Assembly: GCF_002608075.1 (NCBI RefSeq)
Contig: NZ_LAHA01000001.1
Location: 26,667-66,742, forward strand
Direction of reading: 5' to 3'
Source of the DNA: Nostoc linckia z4
Lineage (GTDB): Bacteria > Cyanobacteriota > Cyanobacteriia > Cyanobacteriales > Nostocaceae
DNA: 40,076 nucleotides
Both the position numbers and the translations under genes were made by a program. The notes under the pieces were generated by a model, which had not been told where the DNA came from, ran no database searches, and saw only the letters and a program-made list of their open reading frames with translations. Positions 23,355-32,934 of this stretch are shown in pieces; within the stretch, counting starts at the first letter, position 1, and each line of letters begins with the position of its first letter.

Positions 23355-24854
23355 CTACAATTCCGGGGTTAAAGGCAAAATAACTGTAAATGTAGTACCG
23401 ACATTTACTTCACTTGTAAAGCTGATTTGACCTCCGTGAGCATCAACGCATCTTTTAACAATCACTAACCCCAACCCTGTGCCTTGAATTGATTGGACAT
23501 TCGAGGCTCGGTAGAATGATTCAAAAAGTCGGGCTTGGTCTGCTTGCGGAATACCAATGCCTTGATCTTGAATATAAAAAATTGCGACTTTATCCGTAGG
23601 ATCGCATATTAAATCGAATTGAATATTACCTCCTCTGGGAGAATATTTGACTGCGTTTGACAGTAGATTTCCGAACATGTAATGTAAGAGTCGCTCATCC
23701 ATCACAGCGTTCGTATTCTCACTATGACAAGTAAAAATAATTTGACTAGTACTATTGATAACAGTAGAAAAATCTTCAATTAGTTCTCTACATAATTGTT
23801 CTAAGTTAATGGGAGCAGGATTACATACCAGTCTTCCTGCCTCCGCATGACCCATAAATAGTACTTCTTCCATGAGTTGGTTCATGGATTGCACAGCACC
23901 TTGAATGCGTTTTAAATAGGTGCGCCTTTTAACATCTGTCAAATGCGAACCTTGGAGTTCTATAAGTTCTACTGCTGTTTGAATAACTGTTAGGGGATTA
24001 CGGAATTCATGAGATACAGTGGAGATAAATAAAGATTTTAGACGGTTGAGTTCTTGTTCTTTTTGTAATGCTTGTTCTAGCAATTGTGCTTGACGGCGTT
24101 CGCTAAGATCCCAAAAAACAATTACTACGCCATTTATCTGGTCGGGACGCCGCCTCAGTGGTGAAGCACTATCCCCAATGGGAACTCTTTTTCCGTTCCT
24201 AGTAATTAGCGATGTAAATTCTCCCAAATAAACAACCTGTTGTTCTCGCAGTACTCTTGTAACTGGATTTTCTAAACTAGCTTCTGTAACTTCATCGACA
24301 ATATGAAAAATATTTGAGGCATCATGGCCTAAAGCATCTTCTTGCTGCCATCCAGTTAGTGTTTCAGCCGCCGGATTCATGAATGTCACCATTCCTTGCT
24401 CGTTGGTGGCAATTACAGCATCACTCATGGAGTTTAAAACAGTTGCTAACTGGTCTCGATTCTCCCGTAGTTCGCGTTCTAACTGGTGTTTTAATAAACC
24501 GATTTCAATAGCTATTCTTAAATCTTTTGTTGTAAATGGTTTAACAATATATCCGAAAGGTTGAGTAACTTTTGCTCTTTCTAGAGTATTTTCATCGCCA
24601 TAGGCAGTGAGAAAAATCACGGGAACATCTAGCTGTTGGCGAATATGAGCAGCAGTAGTAATACCGTCCATTTCTCCTTTGAGGATAATATCCATTAGTA
24701 CTAATTCCGGTTGAGTTTCCCAGGCCTTAGCAATGGCAACTTTTCCGGAGGAAGCTGTACCTGTGACGGTATATCCTAGTTGGGTAAGTTGGCTGGCAAT
24801 AGTTCTAGCCACAATCACTTCATCTTCAACGACTAAAATCCTAGCTTGAGGCAT
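23355..24854 (-). CDS. Receiver-PAS-histidine kinase
   Basis: A 499-aa protein. The receiver domain (residues 1-120) has acidic pair Asp11/Glu12, phosphoacceptor Asp55 (LVLMDIILKGEMDG), Thr in FLTAYGD and Lys in VKPF. A PAS domain spans about 130-255. A HisKA domain has the H-box STVSHEFRNPLTV (His near 285). The HATPase domain has GNLLSNAVKYSP, DQGIGIP and GTGLGLVIVK. Receiver-first kinases are usually phosphorylated by another kinase and then pass on or gate the signal. It starts 10 bp after the stop of the sensory kinase at 24865-27660, so the pair is an operon and probably one pathway. No DNA-binding output domain is present, so the final target is elsewhere. Confidence 0.92.
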   Translation of the reverse strand: MPQARILVVEDEVIVARTIASQLTQLGYTVTGTASSGKVAIAKAWETQPELVLMDIILKGEMDGITTAAHIRQQLDVPVIFLTAYGDENTLERAKVTQPFGYIVKPFTTKDLRIAIEIGLLKHQLERELRENRDQLATVLNSMSDAVIATNEQGMVTFMNPAAETLTGWQQEDALGHDASNIFHIVDEVTEASLENPVTRVLREQQVVYLGEFTSLITRNGKRVPIGDSASPLRRRPDQINGVVIVFWDLSERRQAQLLEQALQKEQELNRLKSLFISTVSHEFRNPLTVIQTAVELIELQGSHLTDVKRRTYLKRIQGAVQSMNQLMEEVLFMGHAEAGRLVCNPAPINLEQLCRELIEDFSTVINSTSQIIFTCHSENTNAVMDERLLHYMFGNLLSNAVKYSPRGGNIQFDLICDPTDKVAIFYIQDQGIGIPQADQARLFESFYRASNVQSIQGTGLGLVIVKRCVDAHGGQISFTSEVNVGTTFTVILPLTPEL

Positions 24855-24864
24855 TTTATATTTA

Positions 24865-27660
24865 CTAATCCAAAGTTAACTGTGTGAATTGGATTTTAAA
24901 TACTGTTCCACCATCGCGTTCTAAAGTAATCTCACCTTCGAGTTGTTCTGTAACTAAGTCGTAAACTAAAGAGAGACCCAAAGAACCAGTATTTCTCCAA
25001 TCTAAATTATCTGGTAAACCAATACCATTGTCTTGGATAGTCATCTCGATAATATTATTAAGATTTCGTAAAGTAATCTGAATTCTGCCTGCTTGTTGGT
25101 TAGGAAAAGCGTGCTTGAGGGCATTGGAGATTAATTCGTTAATTACTAGTCCACAGGCAATGGCTTGGTCGATATTCAAACAAACTGAATCTATATCAGT
25201 TTCTAAAGTAATTCTACTGGGAACTATCTGATAGGATATTAACAGGCTAGTTGCTAAATTATTGATATATTCACCAATATCAATTTTTCCAATGTTAGTG
25301 GAAGTATATAAATTTTTGTGAATGAGAGAGATTGACTCAATGCGGTTTTGGCTTTCTCTGAGAACTTTAATAACTTCTGGATCTTTAATGGTGTGAGACT
25401 GGAGTTGCAATAGGCTAGAGACAATCTGTAAATTGTTTTTAACTCGATGATGTACTTCTTTTAAGAGAACTTCTTTTTCAGCCAAGGCACTTCTGAGCTT
25501 GACTTCAATTTTTTGTCTTTGAATAAGTTCTGTTTGAGCTTGCTCATAGATGCTAGATTGTTGAATGGCGATCGCCAACTGTACTGTCACTCCATCTAGC
25601 AAATCTAATTGATTTTCTTCCCACTCTCGAAATCGAGAACATTGATGAGCGATGAGTAAACCCCAAAGGTGAGAACCGGGGTTTTGAGAGTTTACTTCTA
25701 GTAAAATAGGCACAACTAAATTTGCTTTGACATCAAAGCGTTCTAATAGTTGAATATGACACTCACTTAGTCCAGCATTGTAAATATTAGCGTTGGCTCG
25801 TTTGCGTCCTTGGTAATACTCTATTCCTGCACCTTGTTGAAAACAAGTATCATGAATTTCTACGCCTAAAGAAACCGTCCATCCAGGCTCTACAGATTCT
25901 GCCATAATTGTGCCGATCATTTCTCGATCGAACTGATAAACTACCACTCGTTCAACCTTGAGCAAATCTCGCACTTCTTCAACTGTTGCATTGAGAATAT
26001 CTTGCAGATTCAAAGATTGACGAATTCTTTGAGCAACAGTCCTCATCAATTGCTCCCGTTCCGCTTGAGCAATAATCGCCAGTTCACTTCGCTTACGTTC
26101 TGTGATGTCTTGTCCAATACCAATAATTTGACCATTTGGCAGGTTAACATTAGTCCAAGATGTATCTAGTAAATTACCGTCCCGCATTTGAATTCTAAAG
26201 TCACCCCACTTGCGTCGGGCAGATTGAATAAAATTAACAACATACTGACGATATTCAGGATTAGGATATAAAACTTCTAGAACATCAGAATTTTGAAAAT
26301 CTTGCAATTTCCAACCTAAAACACTTTCCCATTCTTGATTCACCCACTGGAGTTCGCCATTAGGATTAATCAGTGCAATCATCAAGGGCATATTTTCAAA
26401 AATTAACCGCAAAAATTCATTTTTTTCCTGTAGTTTAGTTTCGATATTTTTGCGGTCATTGATATCATTAAATACTGTTAAAATTGCTGCTTCATTATTG
26501 AAATTGACATATTGTAGTGAAGCGATCGCCCAAAAATAACTACCATCTGCTCTTTTTAATTGAAGTTCATAATTGCGAATAGAACCATATTGATTTAAAG
26601 CTTGTAAAAGTGCTGTTAAATCTTCTAAATCATGGTATAAATCTAATAAATATTTTTGATTAATTAAATTCGTTTGAGAAAATTGAAATGTTTTAATTAA
26701 CTCTGCATTAGCATACAAAATTAATCCGTCAGACACGCGGGAAATAATTAAGGGAACAGGAATAGCTTCAGAAATTGCTTGAAATCTAGCTTCACTATCT
26801 TGAAGATTTTTTTCTATTCGTTTGTGTTCGCTAATATCTTTGATATTAACTAATTGAGCTTGATGATTAGCATAGTCTATTTTATGTGAAACAATTTCCA
26901 CATCAAGCATCTGTCCATTTTTGCGACGATGTTGCCATTGTCCACAAAAATTTAACATAGGTTTTTCAGCTAAATATTCCAGCACAATAGGCACATCTTC
27001 TGGAGGGCTAATATCTGTGATTCGCATTTGTAAAAACTCTTCTCGCGAATAGCCATAGTGGACAATAGCAGCCTCATTGACATCTAAAAATCTGAGACTA
27101 TGTTCGTCAAATACCCACATGGAATTAGGATTTTTTGAGAAAAGTAGATTAAAACTTGTTTGGCTATCATCCATGATTTTTGACCGATGTAAATCTAAAT
27201 GGATAATTATTTGTTGAGCCAAATTGTGTAAAGTAATTTGCTCCTTATTGTTCAAATTTCGGACAACAAAATCAAGTACACAAAGCGTGCCTAATGCAAA
27301 GCCATCAGAGGTAATTAGAGGAACTCCTGCATAAAAGCGAAAACCATTATTTGATGCGACTAAGGGATTTGTAGCAAATCGTTCATCCTCCAATGTATCG
27401 GGAATAATTAATATCTGATTTTCGCAGATAGTATAACTTCCAAAGGAAATGTTTCGCGGTACTTGTGATGTTGTAACTCCAATTTTTGATTTGAACCACT
27501 CGCGTTCTGCATCCACTAGAGTAATTAAAGCAATTGGTGTTTCACAAAAGTTAGCAGCTAATTGAGCTAGTCCATCAAAAACTACTTCTGGAGGTGTATC
27601 TAAAATTTGATATTGGTGAAGTACTTCTAATCGTTGGCTTTCATTTTCAGGAAATAGCAT
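24865..27660 (-). CDS. GAF/PAS sensor histidine kinase of HisKA_2 type
   Basis: The ATG at 27660 follows a TTG that could be read as start; 931 aa. The order is GAF (about 20-160, starting RLEVLHQYQILDTPPE), three PAS domains (about 165-530), a second GAF (about 550-700), HisKA_2 (KEVHHRVKNNLQIVSSLLQLQ, His near 738) and HATPase (NELISNALKHAFP, DNGIGLPDN, GSLGLSLV). The second GAF includes a WEENQLDLLDGVTVQLAIAIQQ stretch like phytochrome-related GAFs, but no bilin-binding Cys was confirmed in the expected DIP/CxxH context. No membrane segment is seen, so it is cytosolic. The first gene of a two-gene operon with the receiver-kinase. Confidence 0.92.
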   Translation of the reverse strand: MLFPENESQRLEVLHQYQILDTPPEVVFDGLAQLAANFCETPIALITLVDAEREWFKSKIGVTTSQVPRNISFGSYTICENQILIIPDTLEDERFATNPLVASNNGFRFYAGVPLITSDGFALGTLCVLDFVVRNLNNKEQITLHNLAQQIIIHLDLHRSKIMDDSQTSFNLLFSKNPNSMWVFDEHSLRFLDVNEAAIVHYGYSREEFLQMRITDISPPEDVPIVLEYLAEKPMLNFCGQWQHRRKNGQMLDVEIVSHKIDYANHQAQLVNIKDISEHKRIEKNLQDSEARFQAISEAIPVPLIISRVSDGLILYANAELIKTFQFSQTNLINQKYLLDLYHDLEDLTALLQALNQYGSIRNYELQLKRADGSYFWAIASLQYVNFNNEAAILTVFNDINDRKNIETKLQEKNEFLRLIFENMPLMIALINPNGELQWVNQEWESVLGWKLQDFQNSDVLEVLYPNPEYRQYVVNFIQSARRKWGDFRIQMRDGNLLDTSWTNVNLPNGQIIGIGQDITERKRSELAIIAQAEREQLMRTVAQRIRQSLNLQDILNATVEEVRDLLKVERVVVYQFDREMIGTIMAESVEPGWTVSLGVEIHDTCFQQGAGIEYYQGRKRANANIYNAGLSECHIQLLERFDVKANLVVPILLEVNSQNPGSHLWGLLIAHQCSRFREWEENQLDLLDGVTVQLAIAIQQSSIYEQAQTELIQRQKIEVKLRSALAEKEVLLKEVHHRVKNNLQIVSSLLQLQSHTIKDPEVIKVLRESQNRIESISLIHKNLYTSTNIGKIDIGEYINNLATSLLISYQIVPSRITLETDIDSVCLNIDQAIACGLVINELISNALKHAFPNQQAGRIQITLRNLNNIIEMTIQDNGIGLPDNLDWRNTGSLGLSLVYDLVTEQLEGEITLERDGGTVFKIQFTQLTLD

Positions 27661-28121
27661 CAATCTTTAATTTTTATACTTAGTATCGATATACTGGGAT
27701 TGTGAAAAATCCAGCTTGACTCCAGAATTATTGATTTTATTAAAAAATTATTTTATTGTCTCGAATTTACTAAAATCTGTTTTTTAATTAACTTAAGTTT
27801 TTTGCAAAACTCATAATTGATTTTTTTCAAATATTTATAAAATATTAATTTATTAATTTTACTTGATTTTAAATAAACATTTGCAAATAGTTAAACAACC
27901 TTTATAAAAAAACAAACAATCTTCATCAGTAGCCCTCATGTATTACAAAGTCGCATATATTACATTAAATGCATATTATAAAGGTATTAACCTTGCGACA
28001 AATTAAAAGTGAAATTTTATACAAAAATATTAGCTAACAAAAATTTAATATCCAAATCGAGCTGCTCCAGACGCAGACAAATCAGAAAACCTCTGTACCC
28101 TCTGCATTGGAGCAGTTCTTT
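27661..28121. other. AT-rich spacer ending in a plus-strand hairpin
   Basis: Very AT-rich upstream region of the sensory operon. At its right end CTGCTCCA (28062-28069) pairs with TGGAGCAG (28108-28115), with an inner GCAGA/TCTGC pair. On the plus strand this is followed by TTCTTTTT. No recognisable gene; only a 22-codon ORF near 27938. Confidence 0.5.
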
Positions 28122-29654
28122 TTATCTTGGGCGTCCAAATGTAGTGATATATAAAACAGCTTCATCAGCAGGAATACCCAAAACTTCATTTACTTGGTCA
28201 TCAAAGAATCCACCAATGCCACTAACACCTATATTTAGATGCATTGCAGCTAAATTCAGGCGTTGTCCTAAATGACCGGCATCCATGTGTAAATAACGGT
28301 AAACGCGATCGCCATATTGAGCGATGGCAGCCTTCAAATCAGCTGTATGAAATAGCACAGCTGCCGCATCTCTTCCTAATTCTTGTCCCAAGCACAGAAA
28401 ATGTAACTCTCGCCGGAAATTTTTAAACCGAATTTGGCGTAATTCTTGAGCTTTAGGCGCGTAATAATAACAACCAGCTTCTAGTCCTTTAACACCACAA
28501 ACAGCGATAAACGTTTCTATTAAATTCAAATCAAAATAATCAGGAGAAATATCTAAATTTTGGTCAATGTAATTTCGCGGTTGATAGGTGAAATCAAGTA
28601 AATTTTTTAATTCATCAAAAGTTAAATCATCGCCATTATAAGCGCGGGTAGAACGCCGCTTGTACATAGTGATTTCCAGTTCTGAGAGTTTTTCTCCCCA
28701 CTGTATAGGTGTAGTGCTAGTGGGAATTTTCAAACAGAAAGGAAAATTGTATTTATCCTCCAAAGATTTTTGTTGTTTGACAGCAGGTAGATTGAGCTTG
28801 CCGGTTACACCAGTTTGAATCTGGGTGTGTTTGTGGAAGTATGACAGCAGTTCGCCATCAGGGATTTGGGGATAACTAGTTTCCGTAGCAGAAGGTAGTG
28901 CAGTGCATCCCAAAGGCAGATTTTGATTAATATCTAACAAATCTGCCAGAGGTAGAATAGCGATCGCACCTTCTTGTTGTGAATCAATGTAAAGCAAATC
29001 ATTGATTGAATCATCTACAAAACCGCCGATTAAATGGGGGCGATAATCAGTAATCGCAGCAGCTAACTCAATATTTCCCAAAAGATGACCTGTATCCAGA
29101 AAAATCCGACGATAAGCCCGGTCTTCATAGCGCCAAGCAGAACGATAAAAAACCGCCGTCACAATAATTGCCAATTGCGTAGTTTCTAGGGAAGGATGCC
29201 AGAAACAAGCAGCTTGTAGAGTTTGCCAAACATTGCTTTCCCAATAATGCATCAATGAATGAGTCCGGCACTGATAATTATACAAACCAGGAGGTAATAA
29301 CGGCGTGCCACGGGAAACCAAATACACCTCCGCAGGGTACAACCCCCCAGCACTGGGAGCCGCACGTAAATAAACCGCACTTCCCATAGAAGGCATTTTC
29401 GCCGTTAATCCATAGCTGCGAAACAGCAACCGCGACAGTCTTTCCCACCATTGAGCATCTGGATTATTAGCAAACGTCTCTGGTTTTTCTTGGATATAAG
29501 GTTTGAGATCGTAAATAGAGCCAATTTTGTATTCCTTGAAAGGTACTGGCTGCTTAGCCCAGTCTAACCTTTGAGTTTTCAAAGCGAGAGTTTCAGGGTC
29601 GTATTTAGTCCGTTGGTGATAATGCTGAGCAATTGATTGGTGTAATTCTGGCAT
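28122..29654 (-). CDS. SagB/ThcOx-type tandem nitroreductase-like oxidase
   Basis: A 510-aa protein with two FMN nitroreductase-like halves. The first (about residues 60-250) has RLLFRSYGLT, RAAPSAGGLYPAEVYLV and DTGHLLGNIELAA. The second (about 310-510) has ITMYKRRSTRAYNGDDLTFDEL, DAGHLGQRLNLAA and GVSGIGGFFDDQVNEVLG. SagB/ThcOx enzymes oxidise thiazolines and oxazolines in RiPP pathways, but many cyanobacterial two-domain versions have no assigned substrate. No YcaO, protease, transporter of RiPP type or precursor peptide is seen nearby, so a RiPP role is not supported here. It is divergent from the alpha/beta hydrolase. Confidence 0.87.
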   Translation of the reverse strand: MPELHQSIAQHYHQRTKYDPETLALKTQRLDWAKQPVPFKEYKIGSIYDLKPYIQEKPETFANNPDAQWWERLSRLLFRSYGLTAKMPSMGSAVYLRAAPSAGGLYPAEVYLVSRGTPLLPPGLYNYQCRTHSLMHYWESNVWQTLQAACFWHPSLETTQLAIIVTAVFYRSAWRYEDRAYRRIFLDTGHLLGNIELAAAITDYRPHLIGGFVDDSINDLLYIDSQQEGAIAILPLADLLDINQNLPLGCTALPSATETSYPQIPDGELLSYFHKHTQIQTGVTGKLNLPAVKQQKSLEDKYNFPFCLKIPTSTTPIQWGEKLSELEITMYKRRSTRAYNGDDLTFDELKNLLDFTYQPRNYIDQNLDISPDYFDLNLIETFIAVCGVKGLEAGCYYYAPKAQELRQIRFKNFRRELHFLCLGQELGRDAAAVLFHTADLKAAIAQYGDRVYRYLHMDAGHLGQRLNLAAMHLNIGVSGIGGFFDDQVNEVLGIPADEAVLYITTFGRPR

Positions 29655-29781
29655 AGTACTTTCAATATCCTGAGGGCATCTTTATCTTTAAATCTTGGCA
29701 TTCATCAGTCTCATTATTTCGTGTCAATTAGTACAATCCTCAGACTCACAAAGTGGTATTTGGTAACTGAATTGGGCAGTG

Positions 29782-29875
29782 TTGACTGATGACTGATGAC
29801 TGATGACTAGTAAATCAGGATTTATTCTCCTTGTCTCCCCCATCTCCCCATCTCCCCATCTCCCCATCTCCCCAC
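29782..29875. repeat. TTGACTG heptamers and CTCCCCAT octamers
   Basis: TTGACTG and ATGACTG-type heptamers (29782-29809) are followed by CTCCCCAT octamers (29835-29875). They lie in the divergent spacer between the SagB-type gene and the hydrolase, within 60 bp of the hydrolase start. Confidence 0.85.
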
Positions 29876-29932
29876 CACCCCTTTCGCAGTACGATATAAA
29901 CGCAAAGATATCCCTCCACAGATGGATGTGCA

Positions 29933-30784
29933 ATGATGCCTGTACGTCAGACTTTATCAAAACCTGATATCCACCTTTCTTATTTAGAGTGGAACCAGGG
30001 TCAAGAACCTTTACTGTTGTTACATGGTTTAGGTGACCATGCTCTTGTGTGGTGTAATTTGGCAGATTACTTGGCGGCAGATTACCACATAGTCGCACCA
30101 GATATGCGTGGACATGGCGAAAGTAGTAAACCAGATAAAGATTATAGCTTTGAGAGTGCGATCGCAGATCTGGAAGCACTCATGGACAGTCTCGGATGGA
30201 CTTGTGCCCACATTGTTAGTCACTCTTGGACAGGCAAATTAGCCGCTATTTGGGCAAGACAAAACCCAAAGCGTCTACGAACCATAATTTTAATCGATCC
30301 AATTTTTATTTGGAAAATGCCCAGCTTCTTCAGGCTCACTTTTCCAATGTTGTATCGCTTCTTGCCTTTTCTTAAAAGTATGGGCCCCTTCACCACTCAG
30401 GAAGCAGCCGAACAGCAAGCAAGGCAATTAAAGCAATATCAAGGATGGAGTCCTCTACAACAGCAAGTCTTCCAAGCCGGAATTGAACAAAAGCCCGATG
30501 GTAGTTGGGGAAGCAAATTTACTGTGAACGCCCGCGATGAAATTTTTGAAGCAGTAATGCAAGTGCCTGGTTTTACCATTCCCCTTGATATCCCTGCCCT
30601 CTTCATCCAGCCAAAACAAGGGCTAAACCGCCAAAATTGGCAAATCCAACCCTACAAAACCTATCTGAAAAACTTACGTATTTCCCAAGTTCCCGGCAAT
30701 CATTGGCCATTTTTGACACAACCAGAGCCATTTAACCAAACCGTAGCAGCATTCTTAGCAGAACACAAATCGAAAATCTCATGA
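29933..30784 (+). CDS. Alpha/beta hydrolase
   Basis: A 283-aa protein beginning with two Met codons (29933 and 29936). The oxyanion motif LLLHGLGDH (about 28-36), DMRGHGESSKPD, and the nucleophile elbow SHSWTG (Ser in the normally GxSxG position, here S-H-S-W-T) define the fold. The acid lies in a later strand and the catalytic His is probably in PGNHWPF near the C-terminus. Substrate is unknown. The first Gly of the elbow is replaced by Ser. No clear Shine-Dalgarno precedes the start; the leader contains an octamer array. No signal peptide. Confidence 0.88.
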   Translation: MMPVRQTLSKPDIHLSYLEWNQGQEPLLLLHGLGDHALVWCNLADYLAADYHIVAPDMRGHGESSKPDKDYSFESAIADLEALMDSLGWTCAHIVSHSWTGKLAAIWARQNPKRLRTIILIDPIFIWKMPSFFRLTFPMLYRFLPFLKSMGPFTTQEAAEQQARQLKQYQGWSPLQQQVFQAGIEQKPDGSWGSKFTVNARDEIFEAVMQVPGFTIPLDIPALFIQPKQGLNRQNWQIQPYKTYLKNLRISQVPGNHWPFLTQPEPFNQTVAAFLAEHKSKIS

Positions 30785-30831
30785 TTATTTAAACGGGATT
30801 ATCCCGCAAGAACAGAAGAATTAAGATGAGC

Positions 30832-31077
30832 GATGTCTATGGGCATTGGCCAAACAGGGCATGGGGAAAGGGGTAAGGGGAAAAGGAGAAAGATTAAATT
30901 TATTCCTTTTCCCTTTAACCTTTAACCTTTTCCCCTACCCCCCTCTGCCCATCTGCCTTGTCCCCCTTGTCTGATGTCTATGGGCATTGGCCAAACAGGG
31001 CATGGGGAAAGGGGTAAGGGGAAAAGGAGAAAGATTAAATTTATTCCTTTTCCCTTTAACCTTTAACCTTTTCCCCT
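30832..31077. repeat. Tandem duplication of a 105-bp hairpin module
   Basis: The copies at 30832-30936 and 30973-31077 read alike from GATGTCTATGGGCATTGGCC through GGGGTAAGGGG, AAAGATTAAATTTATTCC and TTTAACCTTTTCCCCT. The repeat period is 141 bp. Each copy has purine and pyrimidine arms around GATTAAATTTAT, as in 23221-23345. Confidence 0.92.
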
Positions 31078-31125
31078 CCCCCCCTTGTCTCCCCCATCTC
31101 CCCGCGTCTCCCCTACTCCCCACTC
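31078..31125. repeat. C-rich octamer tract abutting the kinase start codon
   Basis: CCCCCTTGTCTCCCCCATCTCCCCGCG-type units in loose 8-bp phase run to within 3 bp of the ATG at 31126. They replace any normal ribosome-binding site. Confidence 0.8.
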
Positions 31126-32820
31126 ATGAGCCTTTGTATCAATCCCGTTTGTCCCAAGCCAAATCACCCAAATAATCATCAAAACCGTTTTTGTCAAAGT
31201 TGTGGTTCTCATCTGGAATTGCTAGGGCGTTATCGGGTGGAGTCTCTGTTGAGTGACAAAACAGGTTTTAGTAAAGTTTATGAGGTATACGAACAAAATA
31301 CTCCCAAAATTCTCAAAATACTCAGAGAAGATTTATCAAGTAATCCCGAAGCTGTAGAATTATTTCAGCATGAGTTTACTGTGCTTTTAAAACTCAACCA
31401 TCCTGGCATTCCTCAGGAAGATAGTTATTTTCAATATCAAACTCGCAATGGTTTAGTTTTGCATTGCATTGCAATGGAAAAAATCGATGGTTATAACTTA
31501 GAAGAATGGTTTTATCAGCACAATAAACCTATTTCTCAAGAAAAAGCGATCGCCTACTTAAAACAATTAATAGAAATTTTGGATTTGGTGCATGGCAAAC
31601 AATATCTACATCGAGATATTAAGCCATCCAACATCATGATTAAACCCGATGGACAATTAGTAATCATCGATTTTGGTACTGCTAATGAAATCGCTAAAAA
31701 TTCGCTAGATGAAAGCCCTAAAATGACAGCACTGATGTCTTCTGGTTACAGCGCCCCAGAACAAATGAATGGTGAAGCTGTACCACAATCAGATTTCTTT
31801 GCTTTGGGACGTACCTTTGTGTTTTTGCTGACAGGAAAACATCCCTTAGATATGTATGATGTGCAGCACAATGTGTTGCGTTGGAAAAATTACACTCTTG
31901 ATATTTCTCCGTTACTATTAGATTTAATTGATTGGCTGATAGCACCAGATATAGAAAAACGCCCCACCAATGCCCAGGAAATTTGGCAGCGTTTAGCAGA
32001 AATTGAAACTAAATTAACAACAAATCATGTTTCCCACATCGATGTTGTTAAAAATTTGGAACCAGAGCGATCGCTAGCAATTACTCCAAATTTTTCCCAT
32101 GCAAATAACTATTTAGAAAAATTACCTTTACTGGGTATTTTTGCATCACTGCTAATAGTTTTAGGATTACTTAGTGCAGTAGTTATCGCGACGCAGACAT
32201 CAACAAATTCTTCGCCCCAAAATTACGGACAACTTCCAGAAAAAAAAGGTAATATTGATTATTATCCTTATCGTGAAGGTAAAGATAATCAAGGTAGAAT
32301 TGCCAAATTTAATATAGCTGTTTTATCACTACAATATAAATGGGTTGTCGGTAGCAATTTTCAAATTCAATATAACGACCAAATTATTAGCCTCAACCTT
32401 TTAAAATTGAATTTAGAACAACAAGCTATACAGAATATTATGGAAGAACCTAGTGAAATTATTTCTGTAGGTACAACTTCTTGCAAGGGCAATATAGAAT
32501 CTCAAGAACGTCTAGCTTTAGAACGCTCCTTACAAATACAACTTTTAGTAAAAAAAATATTTATTAATCAACCCAACATCAAAGGCTATCGCTTATTAAA
32601 CTTGGGTCAATTTCAACGAACTGATTGTCCAGGAAATCAGGATTTAACTACATATCAAAGAAGTATTATAGTTATTGGTGTTAAAAAACAATCAAGCAGC
32701 GTAAATCTAGATGAAGCTTTACGCGACAGGCTAGAAAAAAAGCCTTTTGCTGATTTTAAATTACAAGATTATTCCTTGGGAACGGCTGATAAATTTAAAA
32801 CCACACCAAATAATTTATAA
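31126..32820 (+). CDS. Membrane-anchored Ser/Thr protein kinase with N-terminal Cys4 motif
   Basis: A 564-aa protein. An N-terminal zinc-ribbon-like Cys4 (C4, C9, then C23 and C26 in FCQSCG) precedes a Hanks-type kinase domain (about 35-290). That domain has a degenerate glycine loop (LSDKTGFSKVYEV), Lys in KILKILRED, the catalytic HRDIKPSN (about 162-169), DFGTANE (about 181) and YSAPEQ. One transmembrane helix (about 333-355, LLGIFASLLIVLGLLSAVVI) leads to an outer C-terminal domain of about 210 residues that I do not recognise. This layout is common among cyanobacterial kinases. The octamer array CTCCCCAT/CTCCCCGC type ends only 3 bp before the ATG, so no Shine-Dalgarno exists. Confidence 0.9.
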   Translation: MSLCINPVCPKPNHPNNHQNRFCQSCGSHLELLGRYRVESLLSDKTGFSKVYEVYEQNTPKILKILREDLSSNPEAVELFQHEFTVLLKLNHPGIPQEDSYFQYQTRNGLVLHCIAMEKIDGYNLEEWFYQHNKPISQEKAIAYLKQLIEILDLVHGKQYLHRDIKPSNIMIKPDGQLVIIDFGTANEIAKNSLDESPKMTALMSSGYSAPEQMNGEAVPQSDFFALGRTFVFLLTGKHPLDMYDVQHNVLRWKNYTLDISPLLLDLIDWLIAPDIEKRPTNAQEIWQRLAEIETKLTTNHVSHIDVVKNLEPERSLAITPNFSHANNYLEKLPLLGIFASLLIVLGLLSAVVIATQTSTNSSPQNYGQLPEKKGNIDYYPYREGKDNQGRIAKFNIAVLSLQYKWVVGSNFQIQYNDQIISLNLLKLNLEQQAIQNIMEEPSEIISVGTTSCKGNIESQERLALERSLQIQLLVKKIFINQPNIKGYRLLNLGQFQRTDCPGNQDLTTYQRSIIVIGVKKQSSSVNLDEALRDRLEKKPFADFKLQDYSLGTADKFKTTPNNL

Positions 32821-32864
32821 TAAGCTGATGCGCTTTAAAATTGCATAACTCAACTCGTTAGAAA

Positions 32865-32901
32865 GACGCGGGGATACGGAGACATGGAGACACGGAGATG
32901 C
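32865..32901. repeat. GGAGACAC-type octamer tract
   Basis: GACGCGGGGATAC followed by GGAGACAT, GGAGACAC and GGAGATGC. It lies between the convergent kinase and permease genes. Confidence 0.75.
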
Positions 32902-32934
32902 AATTTGAATGACGATTAGCTTAAGATAGATTAC

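Noticed and set aside
28122..29654. RiPP biosynthetic cluster around the SagB-type gene
   Set aside because: No YcaO, E1-like protein, precursor peptide or dedicated protease is present on either side.
30935..31175. Overlapping short ORFs on both strands before the kinase
   Set aside because: They are translations of the duplicated hairpin module with no start site or homology.
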